Positions 24,263-34,710 of a stretch of DNA of 64,000 nucleotides are shown here, piece by piece. The position numbers and the translations under genes were made by a program. Under the pieces are notes generated by a model. That model was not told where the DNA came from and did no database searches. It was given only the letters and a program-made list of their open reading frames with translations. The stretch's first letter is position 1, and each line of letters starts with the position of its first letter. Source of the DNA: a virus; IMG/VR virus record IMGVR_UViG_3300042922_000643, positions 62,001 to 126,000 of that record, one strand, 5' to 3'.

Positions 24263-25297
24263 CTATGTAGCGTACATATCGTTTCCTACAGGAATGACTA
24301 GCTTTCTACTGATGCGCACACTCTTGTCTCCATACACACCAAGAAGTGGAAGGTATGCTTGAGAGCTATCTCCCCAGTAAGTTGATGCTTCAAAGATCGT
24401 ACTTGCATTACCTCCCCACCTAGTAGCGACAATCATTCCATGATGTCCTGCACCATCATTATTATTCTCTATATAAGCAGCTGTAGTACCTGTACTGACA
24501 CCACCAGGTCTTGGCATAGCATTAGTACCTAATAAAGATGTAAGTCTTCCAATAGGACCAGAAGTTCCCGCCGACATACTTCCATCCGTAGCAATTGTGC
24601 CATACCCCGCATAGATACTCTTACCGTTATAGGTACGCATCCACGTGCTATCTGTCATTTGCCATCCACCACCGTGAGTTTGATGGTAAAAAACTTCAGA
24701 TCCATTTACTCGAAACGATCCTGTGATAAGATTTAGTCCAGAAGTATCTAGGGTAAAATATGTCGCCGTACCATTATGACTTTCAAATGTCATTGCAGGA
24801 GCACCAACATATAGACGGTTTGATCCTGCCAAGAGGTGCATATTACCATTGGCATCGGAAGGACGAAGCCAGCTTGTTCCTGAAGCATTTTGAATCCCAA
24901 CGTTCTTGTTGTTAGGCATTACAATAGTTCCTGCGTCCATACTAATATTGCCTTCTTTAGTGACAGCTAGCACACTTCCACCAAGTCCATTACCGACGAC
25001 AAATGTTGGAACTGTAGTTGCGCCTGGGTTTCCGCTATTCCAGTTGATATAGACACCATGGCCTGTTCCTGCATCTAAGTGAAGGTTACCATTACTAGTA
25101 AAGACATTCGCTGTTGTGGTATTAGCTATTGGAGAGTCACCCCCAACTATGAGGGTGCCTCCATAAGCAGTATTTGGTCCAAACTTCATTCGCTTACTGG
25201 CAGTAAAATTGATGTTACCCATCATGTAAATCTCGGGCATCCCTGTATGCATAATAGGATACCCTGCAATTGTAGATCCGCCTTCTAGTAAAGCCAT
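24263..25297 (-). CDS. Tail-fibre protein, tip-like
   Basis: 344 residues rich in Gly, Asn, Ser and Thr with short strand repeats typical of trimeric fibre shafts (GNISMDAGTIVMPNNKNVGI, NGNMHLLAGSNRLYVGAP, GSFRVNGSEVFYHQTHGG). The ATG lies immediately behind the stop of the 2055-residue gene and has AGGTG upstream. It resembles the C-terminal parts of the larger fibres here, so it may be a short fibre or a separate tip subunit. Confidence 0.78.
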   Translation of the reverse strand: MALLEGGSTIAGYPIMHTGMPEIYMMGNINFTASKRMKFGPNTAYGGTLIVGGDSPIANTTTANVFTSNGNLHLDAGTGHGVYINWNSGNPGATTVPTFVVGNGLGGSVLAVTKEGNISMDAGTIVMPNNKNVGIQNASGTSWLRPSDANGNMHLLAGSNRLYVGAPAMTFESHNGTATYFTLDTSGLNLITGSFRVNGSEVFYHQTHGGGWQMTDSTWMRTYNGKSIYAGYGTIATDGSMSAGTSGPIGRLTSLLGTNAMPRPGGVSTGTTAAYIENNNDGAGHHGMIVATRWGGNASTIFEASTYWGDSSQAYLPLLGVYGDKSVRISRKLVIPVGNDMYAT

Positions 25298-25298
25298 A

Positions 25299-28200
25299 CT
25301 ACAGCACCTGCCCTTCTATAATATTCCCTAGTACTTTCGTTTGTCCACTCTTATCGAATCTCATTTTCGTGTCCCACATTGCATTTAGATCTGCGGTAGA
25401 GATTAGTCTCGGAGCAATAAACAAATTCTTGCAATAGGAATCCCAGCAATCTTCATCCCACGAGTATCCACCTACTCTTACGATACCATTAAGACCAGCC
25501 ATTGTTTGCCCAGTGCAATTGGAAGTATAAATTGCTCCACTGGCTCCATAGATTTCCGCGGTCATCACATCTGTTGTGGAGTTATACTTTAAGACATACA
25601 AAGCCCAATCCTTATAATCTTGTTCAGATAGTGCAGAGCCACTACCATATTTGCTGACATAAGTCGTAGCAGTATTGCTATATCCTACAAGTTGCCAGCT
25701 AGCTACAGTTGCAGTAGCTCCCCACTTAAACCCAATACAAGCATCTGACTGACCAAGTACGTAGTAGTCTCCGACTGCAATCGGAACAAATCGGTTTCCT
25801 GTCGTCGTTGTCATACTCCAAATATTAGGCTTCGCGATTACCCCTACGGTCCAATCATTATTTGCATTTATGATGGAAGGAACTGTGTACTTTAAGATAC
25901 TATCTCCAACAGTTGTGTTTGGTGGAATCGATGGATTCTGATAAGGGAGATTTGTGGAGTTCGTCCATTGTACCCCATTAATATAGAGTTCACCAGCATT
26001 TGCAGAGTACCCCCATGAGGGTCCATCCACAAGCAGAGCTCCAGTATAAGCTTCTGATGCCTTGGATGTTCTCCAGAAGTAATGCCATTGCCCGTCAGCA
26101 ATGATAGAAGCATCTCCAGCAATCGTAGTAAAGATTGCGCGTGTCCAGTCAGAGGTGTAGAGACCAGCCGCAGTAAAAGCAGTGACTCCAGCAGCAGCAG
26201 ATGTCTTATACCATCCTGATACAGTTACATAGCTATCTGCTGTTACGGTGAAGAGTGTTCCATATGGTCCTTCCCATCCATGCCACTGGCTTGCCGAACC
26301 TGTCTTGGTGAATTTCCACGTCTTGGAATTTGGAATAGGCCCTGGCTCTGTTAGAGTGACATCAGTAATAATGCCACCATTATTCGTCCAAGGAGCTACA
26401 TCATAAAATAGATTCTTAAAAGAAGCTCCAATGAATACTCCGTTCTGATCATAGATAGTATTTGTTTCAGTGGTTGGCGGATTCAGATGGTTAATATCTA
26501 GAGAATCTACAGTAAGTGGATAGAACAAATCTCCACCTTGTAAACCCATAGGGCCTTCTACAATCCCTTTTGTGATAAGATCTCCGCTAGCCTTCAGTGA
26601 GCTCTTTGGTTTTGCAAGTGCAGAAATCTCTTCCGTATTTAGATTCCTATTGTAAACCGCTAGATTACTAATGGGTCTGTTGGCAGGAGAGCTATTTGTA
26701 CTTGTATCGTAGAACTTCATTCCGCCTACACGGGTTGTTGGCGTTGTTGCGCCCTCGCGGTTGATGAGGAATAAGAGTCTTACGTATCTTGTGCCATATC
26801 GGAACAAGCTTCCTGATCCACCGCCTACACCTGTTATAGTTCCCGTGTACTGCGTCCAGCTCGTTGGCACGGTTACGTTACCTGCGGCGATGTAGTTATA
26901 TCCGCCGCCGTCAGTAGAACAAGCCACCGCTGTTCCAACAGGAAGTGTTGTTCCCGTCCAAGCACTTGCGAGTGTGATCGTTTTTGCTGTGGTATTCAGG
27001 GTAACATAACCTACTGTTCCATCTGAGTATGTATAGTTCTGGTAGTTTCCTGTGATCCACCAAGAGAATTGCTTCGAGTAATGATAGACTCCAGCGGTTC
27101 CTGCCGCCCATCCCGTTGTGCTTGTTAGATACACTACGGTATCTCCTGGCTTCAATGCTTGAGCTAATGTGGTAAGACCCGCGTGAGTGACTCGGTTGTG
27201 CGGAATAACCGCTTTGTTCTTATCAAAGCAGATTACTCCATAGTAGAGTTTACTGGTTGCGGCCATTCCTTTGAACCATCCCGTTAGAGTATAGGGTCTA
27301 GTTGGGTCTACGGGAATATACTCATCAGAATATACCGTAGAGTCTGCACTTGTTCTAGATAAGCAACCTGCTTGCCCATCTGGACTATCTCCAGCTACAT
27401 ATACAAAGGAACTGAAGTTGGTATTATCACCTAAGTTAGCTGATCCATTCTTAATCAGGTTATTATTTACGCCATTTCCTACTCGCATATATTCAATGTT
27501 TGTGGCGTCAATCACAGGAACAGCGACCCCACCATAGCTTCCAGGCATCATAACCCCATCTATCCATAGCTCAAGACGAGTGGGCATAGAGATGACTACG
27601 AAGTGATGAACGCCATCGGTCTGAACAGGAGCAGACACTTCTTTGTAATTCGTAAGACCAGTACCTGAGCGTAGACGGAATGTGCCATCACCCAGCTGGT
27701 GAAGAGATAGAACATTCAAATCCATTGATCCATTATCGAATGAAAAGAGGGCCTGCTCAGATCCTGTAACCGTACGAGAATCTACTTCATAGTCAAGGGA
27801 TATACTAATCGGAGCCGTTGGTTTAAATGGTATCGAAGTGACACTTGCGGTAGGATATGATCGACTACCTATCACATAGGAAGTAGAGAATTGTCTCGGT
27901 TCCATTTGCGGTGCGCACAACCACATCCGCTTGCCTGACGGAATACTAATTACAAAGTCTAGTGAGTCCGTGTCATTGTTAACCTCTGTTCTTACGAAGT
28001 TAAAGACGCATCTCTTCCATCCTTCTTCAGGGTCAACTTGGATTTGGTTTGTCCACTTACCATGGTTCTCTCCAGCAGCAGCAGTAAGTCCTTGGATCTG
28101 TCCAGGAGCTTCTGTCTTCACATAAACTGAGATTGTGTAATCTGTTACGTCAGCCTGAGGAGAGTAATCACCGTAAGAGTAATACCATCCGCTACCACCA

Positions 28201-31200
28201 CTTGGTCCAGTAATACTTACAACAGGTGAGTCGATTCCGTCTGGAGGTGCAATATCATTCCATGTAATATTTAGAAAGTTATCTTTTGTCCAGCCTGTGT
28301 CAAGGTTCGTATTCGTCACGACATTTGTTGTGGCTTCTTCTACTAGCAGACCTTTACTGGATACACTCGCTCCTGATCCTAGAGTCGCAGGCGCAGACTG
28401 TCTAATCTTAAAGTTCCGTAGGTACCCCTTAAAGGCATTATATCCGCCCCAAGCTGGGACGTTTGCATAGTAGTCATTGGCAAGATTACTAACCTGAGAT
28501 ACGTTCGATGTGTATGCTCCGTCAGCTCCAATGAATAATCCCGTACTCCATCGATTTACGATATCTCTCTGACGATATGTTACCCAGTCTCCATTACCAG
28601 GAGTTGTTTCTAAACTGACGTCTGCTAAGGCTGGAGTTGTTGCACTTAAAGCTCCATTAACATAAAGTCTCAGATATTGTTTATCATACGTCAGTCGAAC
28701 AGTATTCCATGTGCCTGCGGTAACGAGCGCAGAGCTTGTTGCTGAAATACCCCATCCATTATTATGATACTCTGCTGGTTCTTTAGCCGCGGCACCGACT
28801 GTGCCTATAAGGGCTCCAGTACTTGAGAGGCGTAGATTAAAGATGTATCTTGAAGCATAATTGTATCCTGAGTAAAAGCTAGCCAATGCATAGTTACCCA
28901 GAATGTCTGCTTTAAACTCAATCTCTACATCTAAGAACTTTGTCTTATCAAAGACTAGAGCTACAGGTAGTCCTCCTGTTTGTGTTCTCAAGTAGCAAGT
29001 ATTATTACCGTTAAAATAACAACCCTCGTTAGAGAATATTGGTGCATCGACTGGTAAGAAGAATTCACCATAGTCTTTTAGATAATTCTCAGTGAGAGTA
29101 GCTGTTGTAGAAACATACCCGTCAGTAGTACCATCAAAAGGATAATAAACAACAGGAGTATTTACTTTTGGACCCCGCTCATTGACCTCCCCCGTGATAT
29201 TAAGACTATTCTTCTTTAGTCTGCCAAGGACACCAGTCACTTTGATAGTATACTCTGAACCGTACACAGTTCCTGCTCCGTTTGTAGCATAGGCTCTAAT
29301 ATAATATGTAGTTCCAGAGGCTAAGTTTTTGATGTTCGATTTAAATATTCCCGTCCCTGTACGAGCACCTAATGATGAATATGTGCCAAGGGCAATAGTC
29401 GGAGCAGTAGCAGTACCCCATACATGGCCATGCTGTGTCACGCCGCCGCCTGTTGCGGTGAGACTCCCACTAATAGATATAGTATTGCCACGGGTTACAG
29501 GAGTTGATGTTGTGACTGTAGCACTAGAGTACGAAGTCGTTGCACTAGCATTAGCTGAGTTTGGACTCTGAAGCAAAGTAGTTGTAGTAGGCAGATAGGC
29601 ATAGGCAGTATATGCAGTGTTTGGCGATAGCCCTGTCCACGCGCTTCCCGTTGTCTTGGTTTGCCCATTACATACGATCATTGATCCCGCTGTAGATGAC
29701 CACACGACAGAAGAGGAAGTGATACTTGAAGATGTTGGCGTACTTGGCGCTGCCTGAGCAGCCTTAGCTGTGGTAAAGCTCAATTCAGGTCCATAGGATG
29801 TTCCGTATTGAGTCGTTGCGTAAGACCTAAAATAGTAAGTCGTCACAGGAGAAAGCCCTGTTGCTGAACTACTATATGCGATAGGGCCCGCCATAGCCCC
29901 TAGCGATGTCTTTGTGGTTAAGGCAACGGTAGGGGCTGTAGAGGTGGACCACACATGTCCGTACTGACTGACAGTGCCTCCATCAAAAGTCGTGACTGCC
30001 CCTGTAAGGGTCGAGGTACTAGCAGTTATGCTATTAGCTACGCCTGTCGTTAGCGTTGCAAGACCACTTTGAATTGTATAATACGTATCTAGTGGGCCGT
30101 TAACATTACCCGCATTATCATAAGATCTCCACTGGAAATGATATTTGCCAAATCCGTTCGTTCTATTGAAGGTATATGTATACTGATTACTGCTCCCAGG
30201 AGTTGTTACGTTCTCGGCCGACCAAGCTCCATAGGTCGATCCATTATCCGTACTCTTTCTCCACCAAGCTGATACTCTATTAATACCAGAACCTGCATCT
30301 GTAGAGGTGGCCGTTAAAGCTGCTGTACCTGTATTAGAAGTAGGACTAGTGGTAATGACATCGTTTGGTTTAGTTAAGCTCGGTACTGTTTTATCGTGGT
30401 AACAATAAGCTCGCTGCATAGTACTAACATTTCCTGCGTAGTCATAGGCACGGAAGTCTATGCCCCAGTTGCCCTCTTGTTCTGCTGCTGGGAATGTGTA
30501 AGTCACTGTGAACTGACCTGGTGCTACAGAGCTAGCATTTTGAATCGGATAGTATGTTGCATCAGGCCGTACCATATACACACTTACATATGATATGCCA
30601 ATTGCGTCAGTAACATTCAGTGCAGCAGCGGTAAATGTACCTCCTGTACTTTTATATTGCTGTGGAGAAACAGACCCAATGACTGGAGCTGTTGTATCTA
30701 CACCAAAGTAGTTATTTGAATAGTTAACATCCCCTGTTCCTGTAGACACGGAGTTGACTTGTCCAAAGTCATCCATAACCTGCATACGAACATAATATGT
30801 ACTGCCATTGGTCAGGATACCTGAAGGTAGCGTAAAGCTTCTAGCAGAGCTATCGTATACCCAACCTGTACCATAAAGGACTGCGCTATATGCAGAGTTA
30901 GCAATCTCTAGATTATACGCTGCTTGATATCCAGCGGCATCAGGGTCGCTAAAACTCCAAGTGAATGTAGGTGTTGTTGTTGGTATCCACGTGTTATTTG
31001 CTGGATAAGTAATTGCTGGAGGACTAGGAGCTGTATTGCTTCGTAATACGATGTAGTCTAGGTCGATGGTGACACCACCAGCTTCACCGACGTCGAACCG
31101 CCAGCCTGTAATATTGCCATAGGCAGAGTTCCACCGTACATGGTCACTCATATGAACTACAGTTGTAACCCAGCCACCTGTCCCTGTTAGCCAGTCGCTA

Positions 31201-31466
31201 AAAACAACTTGTACTTCTGTTGCCGAACCATAAGTACTGTTTAGAAAGTAGATTTGGAATCGTCCAATACCGACTCCAGCAGGTGCTTTCCATCTGATTT
31301 CCATAGCCTTATATGTATTCGGATCAAATGAGCCAAGGCCATTCATATTAATATATGGATCACCATGGGCGGTGGTCAGCGTTAATACACTACCACCAAC
31401 GGAGTAGGTAAATCCATAGTAACCATAGGGCATTGTATCAAAATTCTGGCGAAACGCTTCAGCCAT
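25299..31466 (-). CDS. Giant multidomain tail fibre (2055 residues)
   Basis: A chain of beta domains. Residues 1-135: a carbohydrate-binding-like sandwich (FDTMPYGYYGFTYSVGG). About 140-770: fibronectin-III/Ig-like repeats with TTYYFRSYATTQYGTSYG and TTYYIRAYATNGAGTVYG. About 770-1030: a LamG domain (VVYYPFDGTT ... FNGNNTCYL). About 1045-1190: a CBM-like jelly roll. About 1200-1335: a second LamG (EQALFSFDNGSMDLNVLSL). About 1345-1590: another CBM-like domain (TGWFKGMAATSKLYYGVICF). The last 450 residues add a further CBM and LamG. No enzyme motif seen. Expected to project from the tail and bind host surface glycans. A promoter-like element lies just upstream and AGAGGTGAG precedes the ATG. 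Confidence 0.85.
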   Translation of the reverse strand: MAEAFRQNFDTMPYGYYGFTYSVGGSVLTLTTAHGDPYINMNGLGSFDPNTYKAMEIRWKAPAGVGIGRFQIYFLNSTYGSATEVQVVFSDWLTGTGGWVTTVVHMSDHVRWNSAYGNITGWRFDVGEAGGVTIDLDYIVLRSNTAPSPPAITYPANNTWIPTTTPTFTWSFSDPDAAGYQAAYNLEIANSAYSAVLYGTGWVYDSSARSFTLPSGILTNGSTYYVRMQVMDDFGQVNSVSTGTGDVNYSNNYFGVDTTAPVIGSVSPQQYKSTGGTFTAAALNVTDAIGISYVSVYMVRPDATYYPIQNASSVAPGQFTVTYTFPAAEQEGNWGIDFRAYDYAGNVSTMQRAYCYHDKTVPSLTKPNDVITTSPTSNTGTAALTATSTDAGSGINRVSAWWRKSTDNGSTYGAWSAENVTTPGSSNQYTYTFNRTNGFGKYHFQWRSYDNAGNVNGPLDTYYTIQSGLATLTTGVANSITASTSTLTGAVTTFDGGTVSQYGHVWSTSTAPTVALTTKTSLGAMAGPIAYSSSATGLSPVTTYYFRSYATTQYGTSYGPELSFTTAKAAQAAPSTPTSSSITSSSVVWSSTAGSMIVCNGQTKTTGSAWTGLSPNTAYTAYAYLPTTTTLLQSPNSANASATTSYSSATVTTSTPVTRGNTISISGSLTATGGGVTQHGHVWGTATAPTIALGTYSSLGARTGTGIFKSNIKNLASGTTYYIRAYATNGAGTVYGSEYTIKVTGVLGRLKKNSLNITGEVNERGPKVNTPVVYYPFDGTTDGYVSTTATLTENYLKDYGEFFLPVDAPIFSNEGCYFNGNNTCYLRTQTGGLPVALVFDKTKFLDVEIEFKADILGNYALASFYSGYNYASRYIFNLRLSSTGALIGTVGAAAKEPAEYHNNGWGISATSSALVTAGTWNTVRLTYDKQYLRLYVNGALSATTPALADVSLETTPGNGDWVTYRQRDIVNRWSTGLFIGADGAYTSNVSQVSNLANDYYANVPAWGGYNAFKGYLRNFKIRQSAPATLGSGASVSSKGLLVEEATTNVVTNTNLDTGWTKDNFLNITWNDIAPPDGIDSPVVSITGPSGGSGWYYSYGDYSPQADVTDYTISVYVKTEAPGQIQGLTAAAGENHGKWTNQIQVDPEEGWKRCVFNFVRTEVNNDTDSLDFVISIPSGKRMWLCAPQMEPRQFSTSYVIGSRSYPTASVTSIPFKPTAPISISLDYEVDSRTVTGSEQALFSFDNGSMDLNVLSLHQLGDGTFRLRSGTGLTNYKEVSAPVQTDGVHHFVVISMPTRLELWIDGVMMPGSYGGVAVPVIDATNIEYMRVGNGVNNNLIKNGSANLGDNTNFSSFVYVAGDSPDGQAGCLSRTSADSTVYSDEYIPVDPTRPYTLTGWFKGMAATSKLYYGVICFDKNKAVIPHNRVTHAGLTTLAQALKPGDTVVYLTSTTGWAAGTAGVYHYSKQFSWWITGNYQNYTYSDGTVGYVTLNTTAKTITLASAWTGTTLPVGTAVACSTDGGGYNYIAAGNVTVPTSWTQYTGTITGVGGGSGSLFRYGTRYVRLLFLINREGATTPTTRVGGMKFYDTSTNSSPANRPISNLAVYNRNLNTEEISALAKPKSSLKASGDLITKGIVEGPMGLQGGDLFYPLTVDSLDINHLNPPTTETNTIYDQNGVFIGASFKNLFYDVAPWTNNGGIITDVTLTEPGPIPNSKTWKFTKTGSASQWHGWEGPYGTLFTVTADSYVTVSGWYKTSAAAGVTAFTAAGLYTSDWTRAIFTTIAGDASIIADGQWHYFWRTSKASEAYTGALLVDGPSWGYSANAGELYINGVQWTNSTNLPYQNPSIPPNTTVGDSILKYTVPSIINANNDWTVGVIAKPNIWSMTTTTGNRFVPIAVGDYYVLGQSDACIGFKWGATATVASWQLVGYSNTATTYVSKYGSGSALSEQDYKDWALYVLKYNSTTDVMTAEIYGASGAIYTSNCTGQTMAGLNGIVRVGGYSWDEDCWDSYCKNLFIAPRLISTADLNAMWDTKMRFDKSGQTKVLGNIIEGQVL

Positions 31467-31500
31467 CTCTTCTCACCTCTCATCTATCTATGCAATATAG

Positions 31501-31528
31501 TTGTAACCAAAGGAAGTCACTTCGTCAA
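31501..31528 (-). promoter_or_regulatory. Candidate late promoter of the 2055-residue fibre gene
   Basis: Minus strand TTGACG (31528-31523), 16 bases ending in GG, TTACAA (31506-31501). It is embedded in the longer shared string TTATTGA-N16-GGTTACAA, which is found with the same spacing at 61174-61204. A GAAGT-G-ACTTC inverted repeat overlaps the end of the -35 and the start of the spacer. The predicted leader is about 28 bases. Confidence 0.6.
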
Positions 31529-31531
31529 TAA

Positions 31532-31554
31532 GAAAAACCCTGCGGTAGCAGGGT
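31532..31554 (-). terminator. Terminator after the 1044-residue fibre gene
   Basis: Minus strand ACCCTGC-TACC-GCAGGGT, a perfect seven-pair stem, followed by TTTTCTT. Directly after the stop at 31561. Confidence 0.93.
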
Positions 31555-31560
31555 ATATTC

Positions 31561-34500
31561 TTATCCATACACAAAGTCTAGAGAATCCTCTGTGGAGTTG
31601 TAAGTCATTTCAAACTTATTGGCTACACGTACACCCTGAGCAGTATGTATTCGACCTGTACCTTCGATCTGGGCAACCTTGCCTGTGTTTGTAATGAATA
31701 CAAAACCTCGGTTAGTGCCGCCGCCTGCCATTTTGAAGTACATATTGTAGTCCGAGGTTGCTGCGCCTGTAACTCCCCCGCCCCAAGTTCCATCAGTAGT
31801 GCCTGACATCCAGATTTTGAACAGATCACTACCTGACCAGAACCTAACACCATATCCATTGACAGCATCGAGGTCAAACTCTGATGCTCTGACTCTACCA
31901 TTGACATGGAGTTTTTGAGCAATGGTTCCTGTTCCTGTACTGATCCCTACATTACCAGCCTGACCAATTAAGATTTCCCCTTGGTATGTTCTTAAAGCAA
32001 GACCATAGTAACCAGCAACTTGTACCGATGGACCACTACCCGTGGGGATCGTTAAGTTTGAGTTACCAATACCATACCAAGGAGAGTTGTTGACATTATC
32101 TGTATTGCCCTGGTTAGCTACATCAAATTTAGGAGAATAAATACTTGTGGTTACTACTGCTCTTGAACCCATCGTTACGATGCCTGTGAGAGTAGAAGTA
32201 CCTGCAACACTCAATGTGCTACTTAGAGTTGTAGCTCCTGATACGGTTACTGTTGACAAAGTAGTGTTTCCTGTAACTCCAAGCGTTCCGCCCACAGTAG
32301 TATTGCCTGGCATAGAGATTGCTGCGCTACCCCATCCACCATCATAACCCAGGGTTATAGTTCCTGCGCCCGAACGAATATAATCAACTCGATTACCAGA
32401 GTGAAGAAAACTTATAACTGAATAAGTGGCTGCTGTAAGCAGGAGAGTGCTGCCTACAGTTGAATAGTTTGTTGTGGTAGGAGAATAAGTAACGGTTGAG
32501 TTTCCGATACTTAGTCCACCATCTGATAAAATACCAGCTGCATTGGTACCAATCACAACACCGCCCTTAATATCAAGCGTATTACGTACAGTAGCTCCAG
32601 TAGCAATACCAACTCTACCTGATGAGTCAATACGTAGTCTCTCTGTACCATTCGTATAGAGGAGCGTTGTACCGTGAGTATACGCCGCATTAGCTCTACT
32701 CAGCTGGCCGATTTTCAGGATACCGTTTAACGCACCAGCAGTTCCAGGAACGTAGGACATTTCAACGGAGTAATCATAGTTGGGAGTTGCAGACTGAGCG
32801 GACTGTATAAAGAACTTTGCTTCAGCACTATTTCCTGAGATGAGCCATAGTCCTTGCCCATTATTCCATCCATGTAATTTAAGTGGTGTTTGACCAGCTG
32901 TAGCATTCATTATGAGCTCGCCGCCATTAATAGTCAGGTTGCCGCTATTTACCTGTGTAGAGCCACTAAAGAGGGCAGCGTAGGTAGCAGCTCCTTTGAT
33001 GGCATGCATAGCTGCCCAAACTCCAGCACCACTTGTATCTGCAAGAGCACGAAATTCAGTATCTTGAAGGCTCCCACTGTTTGGTGCATAAGAAACTCTA
33101 AAACTTCTAGCACTATTAGCTCCTGAGTTTCCATAGATATCAAGAGTTGCCGTAGGCGTAACTGCTTTACCAATAGCTACTTTAGAAGTATATGTGCCTG
33201 AGTCAGTACCTCCGATTATAATGTTACCTGTACCATACTCAAGACGCATACCATAGTTGTTTTTAGAACTGATTTGTCCAGCAAGCCCATTATCATTCCA
33301 AAGAGTAAGTGTAGCTTGACCAAATGTTGTAGGGTCTACTCCACCACCAACAACAGTAATACCTCCATCCGTTGTCGCAGCGCTACTATTAGACATACCA
33401 AAAGGTTTAAACGCTGTGAGTGCTCGTCCACGTTCCACTTGGAAAGCACTAAAGTACATAATCGTTCCACTACCACCAAGGTTCTGCACTTCAAATCGAA
33501 GATATCTAGCTGTTGCTGGTGCCTGTAAAGTGCCATCATATCGTTGCCATGAAGTCGCAACTGTCACGTCTGTCCCTACGACCTGGCTAATTCTAGTTTT
33601 GCTAGCATCATACCAGTTAAATATGAACTTCATGTTTTTAGAGGTTGTAGTACAGAAAGCATAGCTAGAGAATGTTACCCATTCATTGGGTGAAACATCA
33701 TAGTAATAAGTGTGGTGCGCCCATGCACCAGCACTAGTAGAACTAACCTTAAGTGATCCATATGCGCCTGTACCAGTAGGAGTTTGCGCCGCATCGAAAG
33801 CTATTGTGCCGCCGCCTAGACTCCATTTTGCCACTGAACCACTGGCCATTAATGGATCGGGGAATTCATTCGCACCAATTCCTTTAAGCTCACCTTGAAC
33901 TTCTAGGTCCTTATTGATTGTGACATTCTGACTGAACGTAGGTGTACCTACAATGGAGATAACGTTGCCAGCGGCATTACCCAAATTCACGTTACCGTTT
34001 AGGTAAGTAGACCCTGTAATAGTAGCTCCACCGTTCATAGCCACTGCTCCTACGAAATTCGATGTCGTTCCTACCCATAATGCTTGCTGGATTGCTAATC
34101 CTGCGGGGTCAATAGCTACACGCAGAGTTGAAGATGCTCCCCCACTGTTCGTATAAAATTTATGACCACTGTGTGAGTCATACCAGATGTTTGCAGTCTC
34201 CATACCAAATGCATACACGTTGTTATAAAGTTGGATTTTTGTTCCTGTAGAAGCAGTAGATCCTGTAGGAGGGGCTTCCCCTGGCGCTCCTACGAACGTT
34301 AATTTATTAGGGGTTACACCACTTCCCATAGTGACATCGCCATTAAAAAAAGCGGTATCTCCTGCGAGTCCTTGAGCATATTTAATCGCTGCTCCTAGCC
34401 CTGATTTTGGATCAACATATGTACCTCTAGAGAACTTCTGTTCAGCACTGAAATAGTTCCCAGATGAAACTGTCTGTGAAGTATTTAGTAAGAATACATT

Positions 34501-34695
34501 GGTTGAAAGTCTACCGTCAGCTATAGTTCCGATAGTAATATTCGTACCATTAAGTGTATTCAGTCCAGAACCATTACCTGATATAGTACCCATAACATTT
34601 AGGCTTCCTGCGATAGGCTGAGTTCCTGTTGCGGTCTTGCTTACAAAGGCACGATTTAAATTATCTTTATCAAGAAGTTGCCCCTGAATAATCAT
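31561..34695 (-). CDS. Large tail fibre (1044 residues)
   Basis: N-terminus TQPIAGSLNVMGTISGNGSG is typical of phage fibre shafts. Repeated beta-strand elements follow (MNGGATITGSTYLNGNVNLG; LGVTGNTTLSTVTVSGATTL). A CBM-like jelly roll lies near 275-430 (EWVTFSSYAFCTTTSKNMKF, ARYLRFEVQNLGGSG). Near 700-720 ERLRIDSSGRVGI is a motif seen in many fibre proteins. The C-terminus FEMTYNSTEDSLDFVYG shows no endosialidase-type chaperone, so the protein is probably not self-cleaved. Likely trimeric receptor-binding fibre. Confidence 0.83.
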   Translation of the reverse strand: MIIQGQLLDKDNLNRAFVSKTATGTQPIAGSLNVMGTISGNGSGLNTLNGTNITIGTIADGRLSTNVFLLNTSQTVSSGNYFSAEQKFSRGTYVDPKSGLGAAIKYAQGLAGDTAFFNGDVTMGSGVTPNKLTFVGAPGEAPPTGSTASTGTKIQLYNNVYAFGMETANIWYDSHSGHKFYTNSGGASSTLRVAIDPAGLAIQQALWVGTTSNFVGAVAMNGGATITGSTYLNGNVNLGNAAGNVISIVGTPTFSQNVTINKDLEVQGELKGIGANEFPDPLMASGSVAKWSLGGGTIAFDAAQTPTGTGAYGSLKVSSTSAGAWAHHTYYYDVSPNEWVTFSSYAFCTTTSKNMKFIFNWYDASKTRISQVVGTDVTVATSWQRYDGTLQAPATARYLRFEVQNLGGSGTIMYFSAFQVERGRALTAFKPFGMSNSSAATTDGGITVVGGGVDPTTFGQATLTLWNDNGLAGQISSKNNYGMRLEYGTGNIIIGGTDSGTYTSKVAIGKAVTPTATLDIYGNSGANSARSFRVSYAPNSGSLQDTEFRALADTSGAGVWAAMHAIKGAATYAALFSGSTQVNSGNLTINGGELIMNATAGQTPLKLHGWNNGQGLWLISGNSAEAKFFIQSAQSATPNYDYSVEMSYVPGTAGALNGILKIGQLSRANAAYTHGTTLLYTNGTERLRIDSSGRVGIATGATVRNTLDIKGGVVIGTNAAGILSDGGLSIGNSTVTYSPTTTNYSTVGSTLLLTAATYSVISFLHSGNRVDYIRSGAGTITLGYDGGWGSAAISMPGNTTVGGTLGVTGNTTLSTVTVSGATTLSSTLSVAGTSTLTGIVTMGSRAVVTTSIYSPKFDVANQGNTDNVNNSPWYGIGNSNLTIPTGSGPSVQVAGYYGLALRTYQGEILIGQAGNVGISTGTGTIAQKLHVNGRVRASEFDLDAVNGYGVRFWSGSDLFKIWMSGTTDGTWGGGVTGAATSDYNMYFKMAGGGTNRGFVFITNTGKVAQIEGTGRIHTAQGVRVANKFEMTYNSTEDSLDFVYG

Positions 34696-34710
34696 CTCTT
34701 ATCACCCTTT

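Noticed and set aside
33416-33664. 82-residue plus-strand open frame
   Set aside because: Shadow of the 1044-residue fibre gene with no ribosome site.
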